From: CBFDCQ01 sp965603355
GTDB taxonomy: Bacteria; Hydrogenedentota; CAZGCA01; CBFDCQ01
Direction: 5' to 3'
DNA length: 37,894 nt
Assembly: GCA_965603355.1 (NCBI GenBank)
Contig: CBFDCQ010000029.1
Location: forward strand, 1 to 37,894
Shown here one piece after another: positions 8,820 through 16,207 of this stretch. The position numbers were made by a program, and so were the translations under genes. The notes beneath the pieces were generated by a model. That model had not been told where the DNA came from, made no database searches, and was given only the letters and a program-made list of their open reading frames with translations. Position 1 is the first letter of the stretch, and every line of letters starts with the position of its first letter.

Positions 8820-11066
8820 ATGTCCGGCGAAAGCAAGGTTAGAGAACCCGACCGTCCGGCGGACGAGCGCCGGCGCGTCTCCGGGATTACCGACTGCAAT
8901 TCCTCGCCCGAAAAGACCCACATCGAAGGTACTGTGGAGAAGGTAGTGTTCGCGAGCGAGGATAGCGGGTTCACGGTGATGCGAGTACAGGAAGACGGCA
9001 AGTCGGTCCCCACGACCGCGGTCGGATCTTTCCCTTCGGTGACGCCGGGCGAGATGCTGCGGTTGAGCGGGCGATGGGTGTTGGACAAACGTTTCGGGAG
9101 ACAGTTCCGGGCCGAGAGTTACGAGTCGATAATGCCCGCGACGGCCGCCGGGATCGAGAGGTACCTCGGATCGGGCCTCATTAAAGGAATCGGTCCCGTC
9201 ATGGCGGCGCGGCTCGTGAAGCGGTTTGGCGCTGACACGCTCCGCGTCATTGATACTCTGCCGGAACGGTTGCGTCAGGTGGAAGGTATCGGTCCGAAAC
9301 GGACCGGGATGATCACCAGCGCGTGGGCCGACCAGAAGGAGATCCGCAACGTCATGCTGTTCCTGCACGCTCACGGCGTGAGTTCAGCATACGCGACGAA
9401 GATATTCAAGAGGTACGGCGCGGAATCGGTGTCCGTGCTGCAGGAGAACCCGTACAGGTTGGCGGAGGACATTTTCGGTATCGGGTTCAAGACGGCGGAC
9501 AAGATAGCGCAGGACATGGGCATAGAGCCGGATTCGCCGGTGCGGGCGGAATCGGGGGTCCTGTACGTGCTTGGCCAATTCACACAACAAGGGCACATCT
9601 TCTATCCGCGGGATGCCACGATCGAGCGGGCTGCGGGTACGCTCGAGGTGTCCTTCGATCTCGTAGAAAGTGCGTTGGAGCGGCTCAAGAACGCGGGCAA
9701 GATTGTGGTGTACGAGAGTGGCGACGGCGAAGCGGCGGTATACTTGAAACCGATGTATCTGTACGAGACGGGAACCGCTGACGCGCTGAAAACGCTCCTG
9801 CGAGTGCCCGGAAAGACGGTCAAGATCGACGTCGAAAAGGCTGTTCTCTGGGTCGAACGCAACAACGATATCGAGCTTTCGCCGGAACAGAAAGAGGCGA
9901 TACGCGAATCGGTCGGCGCACGGGTTCTCGTAATAACCGGCGGACCGGGAACGGGCAAGACGACCTTGATCAAGTCGCTCGTGGACATTTACGAGAAGAA
10001 GGAGCTGAAGCTGGCGTTATGCGCGCCGACAGGACGTGCTGCCAAACGGTTGTCGGAGGCGACCGGACGCGAGGCGAAAACTATTCACCGACTGCTCGAG
10101 TACAGTCCCAAGAAGGGGGATTTCACCCGGAACGAAAGGAATCCCCTGGATGCCGACAAGGTTATCATAGATGAGACGTCGATGGTGGATATCGCGCTGA
10201 TGCACAACCTTCTGAAGGCGGTTTCGCCGGGCGCCTCGCTTGTGTTTGTCGGGGATGTCGACCAGCTGCCGTCCGTCGGCCCGGGCAACGTGCTCGGCGA
10301 GATCATACAGTCCGACGTGTTCCCGGTTGTGAGGCTTGAGACGATATTCCGTCAGGCGGCGCGGAGCATGATCATAATGAACGCGCACAGGATCAATCGC
10401 GGAGAGACGCCTGTGTTGAAGGGCACCGACGCGGACCAGGATTTCTACTTCGTGGAGAAGGACGACCCGGAAGAGGTCTGCAATACGATAGTAGATATGG
10501 CAACACGCCGTATCCCGGCGAAGTTCGGGTTCGATCCCGTGAACGACATCCAGGTTCTGTCGCCGATGCACAAGGGCCCGGCGGGTGTTGCGCGACTGAA
10601 CGACGAGTTGCAGAAAGCGCTCAACCCTGGCGAAGACGGCGTGCTCCGCGCCGGTCATCTGTTCAGGGTAGGCGATAAGGTCATGCAGATACGCAACGAC
10701 TACGACAAGGAGGTGTTCAACGGGGATGTCGGCAGAATATCGGAGATAGACCACCCGGAGCAGCGTGTCGTCGTCGTGTACGAGGGGAGGGATCTGTCGT
10801 ACGATTTCAGCGAGCTGGACGAGGTAGTACCCGCGTACGCGATATCGGTGCACAAATCGCAGGGGACGGAGTTTCCGGCCGTGGTTATCCCTCTGGTGAC
10901 TCAACATTACGTGCTGCTGCAGCGTAACTTGCTGTACACGGCCGTTACGAGAGCGACGAAACTCGCAATCCTGGTCGGGAGCAAGAAGGCGCTCAATATC
11001 GCGGTACGGAATGACAAGATAGCGCGGCGGTACACGAATCTCGCTGAAAGGTTGGGCGGAGGCTGA
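8820..11066 (+). CDS. recD2: RecD2-family ATP-dependent DNA helicase
   Basis: This 748-aa protein has the usual RecD2 length. The N-terminal OB-like part contains ASEDSGFTVMRV. Helix-hairpin-helix motifs follow (GSGLIKGIGPVMAARLV, VEGIGPKRTGM, IFGIGFKTADKIAQDMGI), and then the SF1B helicase motor: Walker A GGPGTGKTT (near residue 377), motif II IIDETSMVD, motif III GDVDQLPSVGPGNVL, YAISVHKSQGTEF (motif V) and LLYTAVTRAT (motif VI). RecD2 proteins unwind DNA 5'-to-3' and act in repair in bacteria that often lack RecBC; no recB or recC is seen here. The start ATG 8820 has GGGAGAA upstream. It is the first gene behind its own promoter and may be cotranscribed with the GH20 gene 36 bases downstream. 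Confidence 0.93.
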   Translation: MSGESKVREPDRPADERRRVSGITDCNSSPEKTHIEGTVEKVVFASEDSGFTVMRVQEDGKSVPTTAVGSFPSVTPGEMLRLSGRWVLDKRFGRQFRAESYESIMPATAAGIERYLGSGLIKGIGPVMAARLVKRFGADTLRVIDTLPERLRQVEGIGPKRTGMITSAWADQKEIRNVMLFLHAHGVSSAYATKIFKRYGAESVSVLQENPYRLAEDIFGIGFKTADKIAQDMGIEPDSPVRAESGVLYVLGQFTQQGHIFYPRDATIERAAGTLEVSFDLVESALERLKNAGKIVVYESGDGEAAVYLKPMYLYETGTADALKTLLRVPGKTVKIDVEKAVLWVERNNDIELSPEQKEAIRESVGARVLVITGGPGTGKTTLIKSLVDIYEKKELKLALCAPTGRAAKRLSEATGREAKTIHRLLEYSPKKGDFTRNERNPLDADKVIIDETSMVDIALMHNLLKAVSPGASLVFVGDVDQLPSVGPGNVLGEIIQSDVFPVVRLETIFRQAARSMIIMNAHRINRGETPVLKGTDADQDFYFVEKDDPEEVCNTIVDMATRRIPAKFGFDPVNDIQVLSPMHKGPAGVARLNDELQKALNPGEDGVLRAGHLFRVGDKVMQIRNDYDKEVFNGDVGRISEIDHPEQRVVVVYEGRDLSYDFSELDEVVPAYAISVHKSQGTEFPAVVIPLVTQHYVLLQRNLLYTAVTRATKLAILVGSKKALNIAVRNDKIARRYTNLAERLGGG

Positions 11067-11102
11067 AGAACGGGCAGGCGGGAGAAGGGGGCAATAAGAA
11101 GG

Positions 11103-13022
11103 ATGGTGACGTTGAATCTCATACCTGAGCCGCGGATACTCAGGAAGGGTAGGGGACGCTTTGAGCTGAAGGAGCCGTGCGCTATCGTGTTGGAGAAAGG
11201 TATCAGCGACACGCTGCCCGGGGAGCTTGTCGCGTCATGCCTGCGGGAGACGAGCGGGATTGGAGCGAGCGTGGCAGAGGGTGCGAGCGTTCAAGATCTG
11301 GCTCCCAGCAACATAGTCTTCGGCTACGCGTACGACGGGACGCTTACCGACCGAATCCTGAGTGAGAATTGTGTCGATATCAAACCCAAACTTGACAAGG
11401 AGGGATACATCGTTCACGTCAACAGCGACGGTGTGGTTGTCGCGGCGTGTACGGAGGCGGGACTGTTCTATGGCGCTCAGACGCTAATCCAACTGATCCG
11501 CTCATCGCCCTCGGCGCTGCCTGCCCTGACGATATGGGACTGGCCGCTGATGGATATTCGCGGCGTCTCGGACGACATCAGCCGTGGTCAGATATCGACG
11601 CTCGACAATTTCAAGAAGATCGTGCGCGTTCTGGCGAGCTATAAGATAAACGTGTACATGCCCTACATCGAGGATATGTTCGTTTTCGACAGGCATCCTC
11701 TTGTTGGGAAGGGGCGCGGCGCACTGACGAAGGAGGAGGTCGCGGAACTCGACAGCTATGCCAGGCGATACCATGTCGAGGTGATACCGATATTCGAGTC
11801 GCTGGGCCATCAGGAACGCATGCTCGCGCTGCCCGAATACAACGGGTACGCCGAGGTACCGGACAAGCCGTGGAGCCTGTCGCCCGCGAAGGAGGAATCG
11901 TACGAGCTTCTCGATGAGCTGTACTCGGAGATATGTCCTGCGTTCAGCTCGGAGTTCTTCCACATCGGATGCGATGAATCGATAGATATCGGTAAGGGTG
12001 CCAGCAAGGAGCTCGTCGAGAGGATGGGTGCCGCGCGGGTTCACGCCGAGCACTACAAGAGAGTCCACGAGATGGTGACGAGACGCGGCAAGAAGGTGCT
12101 GATGTACGGCGACATGTGTCTCGAGCATCCGGAGATTATCGACGATATGCCGCTCGATATCACGATCGTCGACTGGCATTACGATCCCGATAAGAAGTAT
12201 CCGAGCATTGAGAAGTTCAAAAGCGAGGGCCTTAAGGCGCTCGTGAGCCCGGGGACGCAGGCGTGGTCGCGGCTGTTCCCGCACTACGGCGACGCGGCGG
12301 TCAATATCGAGAGATCCATCAAATGCGCGTACGACTGCGGCGTGTGGGGCGAGGTGACATCCACGTGGGGCGATAACGGTGCTGAGAATCTACGCGAACT
12401 CAACTATTACGGGTTCGCGTTCTCGGCGGATTGCGCGTGGTCACCGGATAAGGCAACATACAGATCGTTCAAGAGGCGGTTCTTTCCGGAATTCTACGGG
12501 ACGGACTGCGCGGACCTGCGGGACGCGTTCGAGAATCTCGTCAGAATCAACGCGACATTCCCGAGGAACTTCTTCATGACGTGGGAGGAACCGTTCCGCG
12601 AGAAACCGGATGCGGAGGTGCTGGGTAAAGCGCGCAAGCTGGCTAAACTGATGGATGAGACTCTCAAGAAACTGGATAAAGCGGAGAAGCACGTCAAACG
12701 CAACGTGGATAACGTTGCGTACCTCCGGCTCGCTGCCCGCCGCGGCGCGTGGCTGGCGCGGAAGATTCTCTGCGAGGCGGCGGTTGCCGAACTGCAAGGA
12801 ACGGCGAAGCCTGACCGCGCAAGCCTCGACCGGTGCATCAGTGAATGCCGCAATACAGCGGATGAACTAGCAGAGATCAAAGAGGAGTTCAGCAGACTCT
12901 GGCTTCTTACGAACAAAGAACCGGGCCTCAAGCCCAACCTCGACCGGTACGACACCCAGATCGGGTACTTCCGCGCCAAGGCTGATAGCATCAAGAACGG
13001 GTGTGCCCTAGATGCGAAGTGA
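11103..13022 (+). CDS. Glycoside hydrolase family 20 (beta-N-acetylhexosaminidase-like), apparently cytoplasmic
   Basis: This 639-aa protein has an N-terminal GH20b-like alpha/beta domain (residues 1-140, ending in ACTEAGLFYGAQTLIQL) and a TIM barrel starting at DWPLMDIRGVSDD. The acid/base pair Asp291-Glu292 lies in FHIGCDES, matching the GH20 D-E dyad; the motif is usually HIGGDE, so a Cys replaces one Gly. The last ~120 residues form a charged helical tail. There is no signal peptide, so it should act in the cytoplasm on imported or recycled GlcNAc/GalNAc glycosides, possibly cell-wall or polysaccharide fragments. Substrate specificity cannot be read. ATG 11103 is preceded by GGAGAAGGGGG. 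Confidence 0.85.
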   Translation: MVTLNLIPEPRILRKGRGRFELKEPCAIVLEKGISDTLPGELVASCLRETSGIGASVAEGASVQDLAPSNIVFGYAYDGTLTDRILSENCVDIKPKLDKEGYIVHVNSDGVVVAACTEAGLFYGAQTLIQLIRSSPSALPALTIWDWPLMDIRGVSDDISRGQISTLDNFKKIVRVLASYKINVYMPYIEDMFVFDRHPLVGKGRGALTKEEVAELDSYARRYHVEVIPIFESLGHQERMLALPEYNGYAEVPDKPWSLSPAKEESYELLDELYSEICPAFSSEFFHIGCDESIDIGKGASKELVERMGAARVHAEHYKRVHEMVTRRGKKVLMYGDMCLEHPEIIDDMPLDITIVDWHYDPDKKYPSIEKFKSEGLKALVSPGTQAWSRLFPHYGDAAVNIERSIKCAYDCGVWGEVTSTWGDNGAENLRELNYYGFAFSADCAWSPDKATYRSFKRRFFPEFYGTDCADLRDAFENLVRINATFPRNFFMTWEEPFREKPDAEVLGKARKLAKLMDETLKKLDKAEKHVKRNVDNVAYLRLAARRGAWLARKILCEAAVAELQGTAKPDRASLDRCISECRNTADELAEIKEEFSRLWLLTNKEPGLKPNLDRYDTQIGYFRAKADSIKNGCALDAK

Positions 13023-13030
13023 CTTGCCAG

Positions 13031-13067
13031 CTTCAGGGCCGTCTTGCATATAAGAAGACCCCTGAAG
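13031..13067 (+). terminator. Hairpin after the GH20 gene
   Basis: CTTCAGGG (13031-13038) and GTCTT (13041-13045) pair with AAGAC (13055-13059) and CCCTGAAG (13060-13067), leaving a CC bulge and a nine-base loop. It begins nine bases after the GH20 stop, but no T-run follows, so termination activity is uncertain. Confidence 0.35.
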
Positions 13068-13172
13068 GTATAAGGCGTAACGCTTTCGAGCTCGGCGGCC
13101 GCAACCTAGCAGGTGGTCGGCTGTCCCGGGCTTCCATGGGCTCCGCCTTTGGGCCTGTGCGGACAACACGTA

Positions 13173-13832
13173 TCAGGTACGTCCATCGCTTGCTTCAGAT
13201 AGCGCGGGCAAGTTAAACAACTGCTTGTACTGCTGGTGTTTGGCCTCGGCCTCCTCAGCCCCGAGCGAGCCGTACATCTTCAGGCCCTTGGCACCGACGT
13301 CATCGGTCGAGCGCGAGGAGTAGAGCCGCACTGTGCGCCGCTTATCCGTACGGTGCTCCAAAGACAGCGAATGTTGCGTAAACCTGTAATATCTCCGGTC
13401 TCTTTTTCCTCCCGTACTGCCCGAGCATCGCCGATGTGCAAGCCGGACGCCCGCGTAAGACGAAAGCTGCTCAGTCCAGGTCCGGGTGCCAAAAACCCCT
13501 GCCTTCCTGCATGTGACCGCGTCTTGATTGAAGTCATATTGCTCGCGCCAAACGTAAATATGCACCGCCGCTAGTAGGAAAGGCAGGACAAAAATGAGCA
13601 TAAACAAGACCGCACTTAGAGTACTGTTCGACCCGGAGCGCCAAGTAAACAATTCAGGCCTTCGGGCAAGCGCATGAAGAAACACGAACAGGAAAAAGAG
13701 GCCCCAGAACAGCAAGAAGTGGCCTAAGAATCTCTCAGACCTCACTCTCACCTGTACGGGCAGCGATGTCACCCCGGATAGCATGTCCAGATCGCCATAC
13801 ATGCTAGTGCTCTTGACTACATCCACAATCAT
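13173..13832 (-). CDS. Two-helix membrane protein with a C-terminal soluble beta-rich domain (cassette 4)
   Basis: This ~219-aa protein starts at ATG 13832, with AGGAGAGG just upstream. A longer open frame to 14066 is Arg-rich, overlaps the neighbouring gene and has no such site. Helices are FLGHFLLFWGLFFLFVFLHAL and AVLFMLIFVLPFLLAAVHIYVW, followed by a soluble part with YDFNQDAVTCRKAGVFGTRTW. The end, KHQQYKQLFNLPAL, resembles uncharacterised bacterial membrane proteins with PH-like domains; that recall is weak. It shares orientation and spacing with the cassette genes upstream. Function is unknown. No convincing attC site follows it, so it may be the decayed last cassette or a chromosomal gene at the array edge. 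Confidence 0.65.
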   Translation of the reverse strand: MIVDVVKSTSMYGDLDMLSGVTSLPVQVRVRSERFLGHFLLFWGLFFLFVFLHALARRPELFTWRSGSNSTLSAVLFMLIFVLPFLLAAVHIYVWREQYDFNQDAVTCRKAGVFGTRTWTEQLSSYAGVRLAHRRCSGSTGGKRDRRYYRFTQHSLSLEHRTDKRRTVRLYSSRSTDDVGAKGLKMYGSLGAEEAEAKHQQYKQLFNLPALSEASDGRT

Positions 13833-13903
13833 CAGCCTCTCCTTCTGCTTCCGCGCAGCACAGTCTGGACTTCCTCCCTGTGTCCATTCTCGCGTCCCTC
13901 TTC

Positions 13904-13965
13904 CTGCAACGATTGGGGGCTCACACGCGCGGTTCACCGGGTCGCTGTGCAGCCGCTTGCTATGC
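13904..13965 (-). repeat. Degenerate attC-like recombination site C (end of cassette 3)
   Basis: On the minus strand R'' is GCATAGC (13965-13959), one base from the expected GCATAAC, and it contains the stop codon of the preceding gene. The inner arms are GCT-G-CACA...CCGG and CCG...TGTGAGC, with a single extrahelical G after GCT as in site A. The R' box reads GTTGCAG (13910-13904), a poor match to GTTRRRY. It looks like a decaying attC. Confidence 0.5.
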
Positions 13966-14313
13966 CTGAGATTGTTCAGGTCCTTTGTCCTGCCGTGTCT
14001 GGGGTTTTGGGAAGAAGAATTCTGTGCTAACGACCATCGGGACCACGACAAAAGCGTTTCCGACAAGAACGCCGAGTCCTAGCCCTATTCCCTTGCTCAG
14101 ACTAACGGCAACACCCAAGACAGAGAAGACCAAAACAAGGATGTATGCCCACTTCTGGCCATGTATGAGTCCAACAAGCAGAATTGCCTCCAACACGACA
14201 GAGACAAACAAGGGTACTGCGCTGGTTTTGATCGCAAGGCTGAGGTGAATCAGCGCCATGATACCGATTGCTACGATCGCAACCCACAACGACTCCGGGG
14301 TCTGCTTGTTCAT
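13960..14313 (-). CDS. Small four-helix membrane protein (cassette 3)
   Basis: This 117-aa protein starts at ATG 14313 behind a near-perfect AAGGAGGT, which decides it over ATG 14355. It has four predicted helices: LWVAIVAIGIMALIHLSLAI, VPLFVSVVLEAILLVGLI, WAYILVLVFSVLGVAVSL and LGVLVGNAFVVVPMVV. Short loops and a polar tail (KPQTRQDKGPEQSQA) follow. I do not recognise a family. Its stop TAG lies inside the R'' box of the following attC-like site, and its ribosome binding site lies just after site B, leaving almost no non-coding sequence, which is typical of gene cassettes. Nothing suggests a substrate or partner. Confidence 0.7.
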   Translation of the reverse strand: MNKQTPESLWVAIVAIGIMALIHLSLAIKTSAVPLFVSVVLEAILLVGLIHGQKWAYILVLVFSVLGVAVSLSKGIGLGLGVLVGNAFVVVPMVVSTEFFFPKPQTRQDKGPEQSQA

Positions 14314-14339
14314 GCTACCTACCTCCTTTTTCATTTGTG

Positions 14340-14414
14340 GCATAACATTCCGCATAACCGGCTCGCAATGGAGCGCAGCGGAATTGCCAGTCCGAGTTGA
14401 TGCGGTTGTTATGC
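14340..14414 (-). repeat. attC-like recombination site B (end of the Abi cassette)
   Basis: This 75-base site is bounded by perfect inverted heptamers, GCATAAC as R'' (14414-14408) and GTTATGC as R' (14346-14340). The arms pair as GCATAACA, CCGCAT, AAC, CGG, CT and GCAA. On the R'' side three single bases (C, T, A) interrupt the helix as extrahelical bases, and a one-versus-two-base internal loop follows the R box. Extrahelical bases on one strand and asymmetric central loops are the features integrases use to recognise folded attC sites. Confidence 0.75.
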
Positions 14415-14420
14415 GTTTCT

Positions 14421-15227
14421 CTAGAATGGGATCTCATCAAACTGACCGCTTTCTGCCACTGGTTGTGTGGCGCTCGGCCTCTCTAAAGCCTCAATGAATC
14501 GAATCGAGCTAGTCACATGAGAAAAGATCAAGAGACTTTCATTGCAATTAAGCACCTTGTTGTCATGGGCAAAGCTCTGCTCATTCCTGACGCGATTGAA
14601 GGCCTCCATAACGGAAATGCTTGACTTCAGAATGCGCTGCGCCATGTCTGACTCGATAAGCCCTTCATTCTTCAGAGCCTTCACGTATTCCCCAACAAGG
14701 CTGTGCAGCGGCTTCTCTCGTGATGTATCGATTCCTCTCTTCTCGCAGAGGACACGGAAGTATTTGACCACGAATGTGTGAAGCCTATCGAGACCCGCTT
14801 CCGGTTCATTTTGATCAATCGCTTCGCGCAGGGAGCGCGCCAAGGCCTCAAAAGACTGATCTTCGATATTCGGTGTTATTGCCTCGATGTCCGGAACGGG
14901 CGCACTGTCCTTGAGCCGGCGGACAATGCGTAGGCACTCCTCTGGGGGCTCATCCGGTGCGCCATATCCCTTGAACTCGTTCCATTCAGTGAAGAGCAGA
15001 TCAAGTACGCGCCCAACCAAGTAGTTACTTTCACGCTCCCAGAAGCCGCGCATAAGATTCGCCTTCGACCCCGAGCCGTAGTCGTACTTGGAGTCGTAGA
15101 TGTCGATTCCGAAGCTATCGAGGAAGAACTCGGCGAAGGTTCGATTTGAGAAGTTAAGCACGTAACCACTTCCCATGGCGAGTCCGCGTTCGAGCTTACG
15201 CTTCTCGATTGCCGTTAGGTCTGACAT
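14421..15227 (-). CDS. Abortive-infection family protein (Abi-C C-terminal domain), cassette-borne
   Basis: This ~268-aa protein starts at ATG 15227, with GAGGG five bases upstream. The C-terminal half (about residues 145-255) matches the Abi-C domain as I know it: LHTFVVKYFRVLCEKRGI, LHSLVGEYVKALK, GLIESDMAQRILKSS, NRVRNEQSFAHDN and LLIFSHVTSSIRFIE. The N-terminal half has YVLNFSNRTFAEFF, GIDIYDSKY and GSKANLMRGFW, a module I associate with AbiJ-like N-termini. Families with Abi-C are linked to phage exclusion, but the molecular mechanism here is unknown. The gene fills a 910-bp cassette bounded by attC-like sites A and B, which supports lateral acquisition as a mobile defence gene. Confidence 0.85.
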   Translation of the reverse strand: MSDLTAIEKRKLERGLAMGSGYVLNFSNRTFAEFFLDSFGIDIYDSKYDYGSGSKANLMRGFWERESNYLVGRVLDLLFTEWNEFKGYGAPDEPPEECLRIVRRLKDSAPVPDIEAITPNIEDQSFEALARSLREAIDQNEPEAGLDRLHTFVVKYFRVLCEKRGIDTSREKPLHSLVGEYVKALKNEGLIESDMAQRILKSSISVMEAFNRVRNEQSFAHDNKVLNCNESLLIFSHVTSSIRFIEALERPSATQPVAESGQFDEIPF

Positions 15228-15249
15228 CAATCCCTCGCGGATTCTCTAC

Positions 15250-15301
15250 GCATAACGATCAAAGCTCAGCGGCGTTAGTCCGCTGCAGCGCATGGTTAGT
15301 T
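15250..15301 (-). repeat. attC-like recombination site A (between the lipoprotein and Abi cassettes)
   Basis: On the minus strand R'' is AACTAAC (15301-15295) and R' is GTTATGC (15256-15250). The inner arms GCT-G-CAGCGG and CCGCTGAGC pair over nine bases with one extrahelical G, and TAACnAT on the left pairs with ATnGTTA on the right. At 52 bases it is a short attC. The stop codon TAA of the lipoprotein gene lies inside R''. Confidence 0.75.
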
Positions 15302-15772
15302 TATCCTTCTCAATGCCCCGTACGGTTCTCTGTCAATTCTCAGTAGAAGACCGTGTTTGATATAAACTCCACTATGTAGGTCAAAGTTGACGCGAGATAG
15401 AATGATCGAGTCAGAATCAGGTTGCTTGACAGTGATGGTTGCGAATGTTGTAGAACGAGGCTCCGGTTCCTTTTCGAACGAGACCGCGTAGTGTCCTGAA
15501 CAGTGTTTGGTCTCACCGTTGTGTTGTAGGACAAGGGTTGCAGTTCCGTCGGGCTTGAATTCGACGTCTTGAACGTTTGGCTTGGATTTATACGTGAAGG
15601 CTGATTCCCATTTCCCGATTAGTGCTGCTTTGAAGTCAGATGCGCTGAGATCATGCTGTAGTTGAATCGCGGAGGTGTGTGGCGCTTGGCCCTGTGGCGG
15701 GAGCTGAGCTGGGTGCTCAGACGTGCAACCAACAATGCCAATCAGAAGGAAGGGAAGGATCCGCCCTTTCAT
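15296..15772 (-). CDS. Small lipoprotein (cassette 1)
   Basis: This 158-aa protein starts at ATG 15772, with AAGGAG nine bases upstream. A lipoprotein signal peptide ends in a lipobox-like LIGIVGC with Cys16. A Pro/Gln-rich linker (residues 18-33) precedes a domain with LIGKWESAFTYKSKPN, VEFKPDGTATLVLQHNGETK and a GHYAVSFE segment. That pattern, 'IGKWE...F..DGT', is common in small lipocalin-like or META-like domains of secreted lipoproteins. No enzyme motif is visible. The gene is the first cassette of the array, beginning 20 bases before its start codon at the GTTAGTT junction. Confidence 0.7.
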   Translation of the reverse strand: MKGRILPFLLIGIVGCTSEHPAQLPPQGQAPHTSAIQLQHDLSASDFKAALIGKWESAFTYKSKPNVQDVEFKPDGTATLVLQHNGETKHCSGHYAVSFEKEPEPRSTTFATITVKQPDSDSIILSRVNFDLHSGVYIKHGLLLRIDREPYGALRRIN

Positions 15773-15794
15773 TCCATTCTCCTTAAACTAACGA

Positions 15795-15850
15795 CGTGTT
15801 ACATAGTTTCTATGTATAACCTATATCTAGCGATTTACCTATGTAACACG
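15795..15850. repeat. Perfect 12-bp inverted repeat next to the array boundary
   Basis: CGTGTTACATAG (15795-15806) is matched by CTATGTAACACG (15839-15850). A third, broken copy of the arm, CTATGTATAAC, lies between them (15810-15820). It starts three bases from the cassette junction. Confidence 0.75.
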
Positions 15851-15883
15851 CGCAAACGCTGCACGCGAAACCCATTTCACCAG

Positions 15884-15901
15884 AGGGAGTTACAGCTCCC
15901 T
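15884..15901. repeat. Six-base-pair hairpin
   Basis: AGGGAG (15884-15889) and CTCCCT (15896-15901) flank a TTACAG loop, between the two GTGTTACAT repeats. There is no T-run. Confidence 0.45.
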
Positions 15902-15916
15902 TCCCATTTACCATGC

Positions 15917-15941
15917 GTGTTACATTGTTTCTATGTAACAC
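15917..15941. repeat. Inverted repeat GTGTTACAT-N7-ATGTAACAC
   Basis: The nine-base arms (15917-15925 and 15933-15941) are perfect. They are the same sequence as the arms at 15795-15850, so the arm occurs four times intact in 147 bases. It could be an operator cluster, a dispersed palindrome or a recombination remnant. Confidence 0.7.
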
Positions 15942-16207
15942 TCATCCTCACCCCCCATTCATAACGTGTCGACGGGGCTCCGTACACCTTGACAGGCGCG
16001 ATTGAGCAAGTGGTAGGAGAGGATGGGACACCTGACGGATTCAGCCTGACCTGTTGCATTGCCGTTCTCCAGTCTGCAACATCCCGGCCCCGAAAGCCAC
16101 ATCGTTTCGGTGTGGCACAGCAAATTGTACTCCTCGACCAATTGTTATGTCAAGCATGGCATTGTGCACCCATTCTCGAAAAATCCGGGAAAAGAGGGGA
16201 AAAATGA

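Larger units (their letters stand above)
13904..15792 (-). mobile_element. Integron gene-cassette array without integrase (CALIN): three delimited cassettes plus a probable fourth
   Basis: Reading the minus strand, the cassettes are 15791-15256 (lipoprotein), 15255-14346 (Abi) and 14345-13910 (membrane protein), with a fourth starting at 13909. Each gene is co-oriented, has its own ribosome binding site close to the cassette head, and is followed at once by an attC-like hairpin. The 5' junction heptamers are GTTAGTT, GTTATGC and GTTATGC. The R'' boxes at the 3' ends of the same cassettes are AACTAAC, GCATAAC and GCATAGC. These are the exact reverse complements for the first two and one base off for the third, as the cassette excision/integration rule requires. 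No intI-like gene or clear attI lies upstream (15793-16304), so the array is a CALIN as far as this window shows. Confidence 0.75.

Noticed and set aside
10017..10907. Open frame on the minus strand opposite recD2
   Set aside because: Shadow of the helicase gene; His/Arg-rich, with no motif.
13075..13081. GCGTAAC heptamer after cassette 4 as an attC half-site
   Set aside because: No complementary R'' box or inner arm is found next to the stop codon at 13173, so it may be chance.
13833..14066. Upstream extension of the cassette-4 membrane protein frame to 14066
   Set aside because: It is Arg-rich and low quality, overlaps the neighbouring gene, and the strong ribosome binding site is at 13832.
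15959..16151. Possible further attC (TCATAAC ... GTTATGT with a TCGA arm match)
   Set aside because: Too long (193 bases), arms match only over short stretches, and no cassette gene precedes it.
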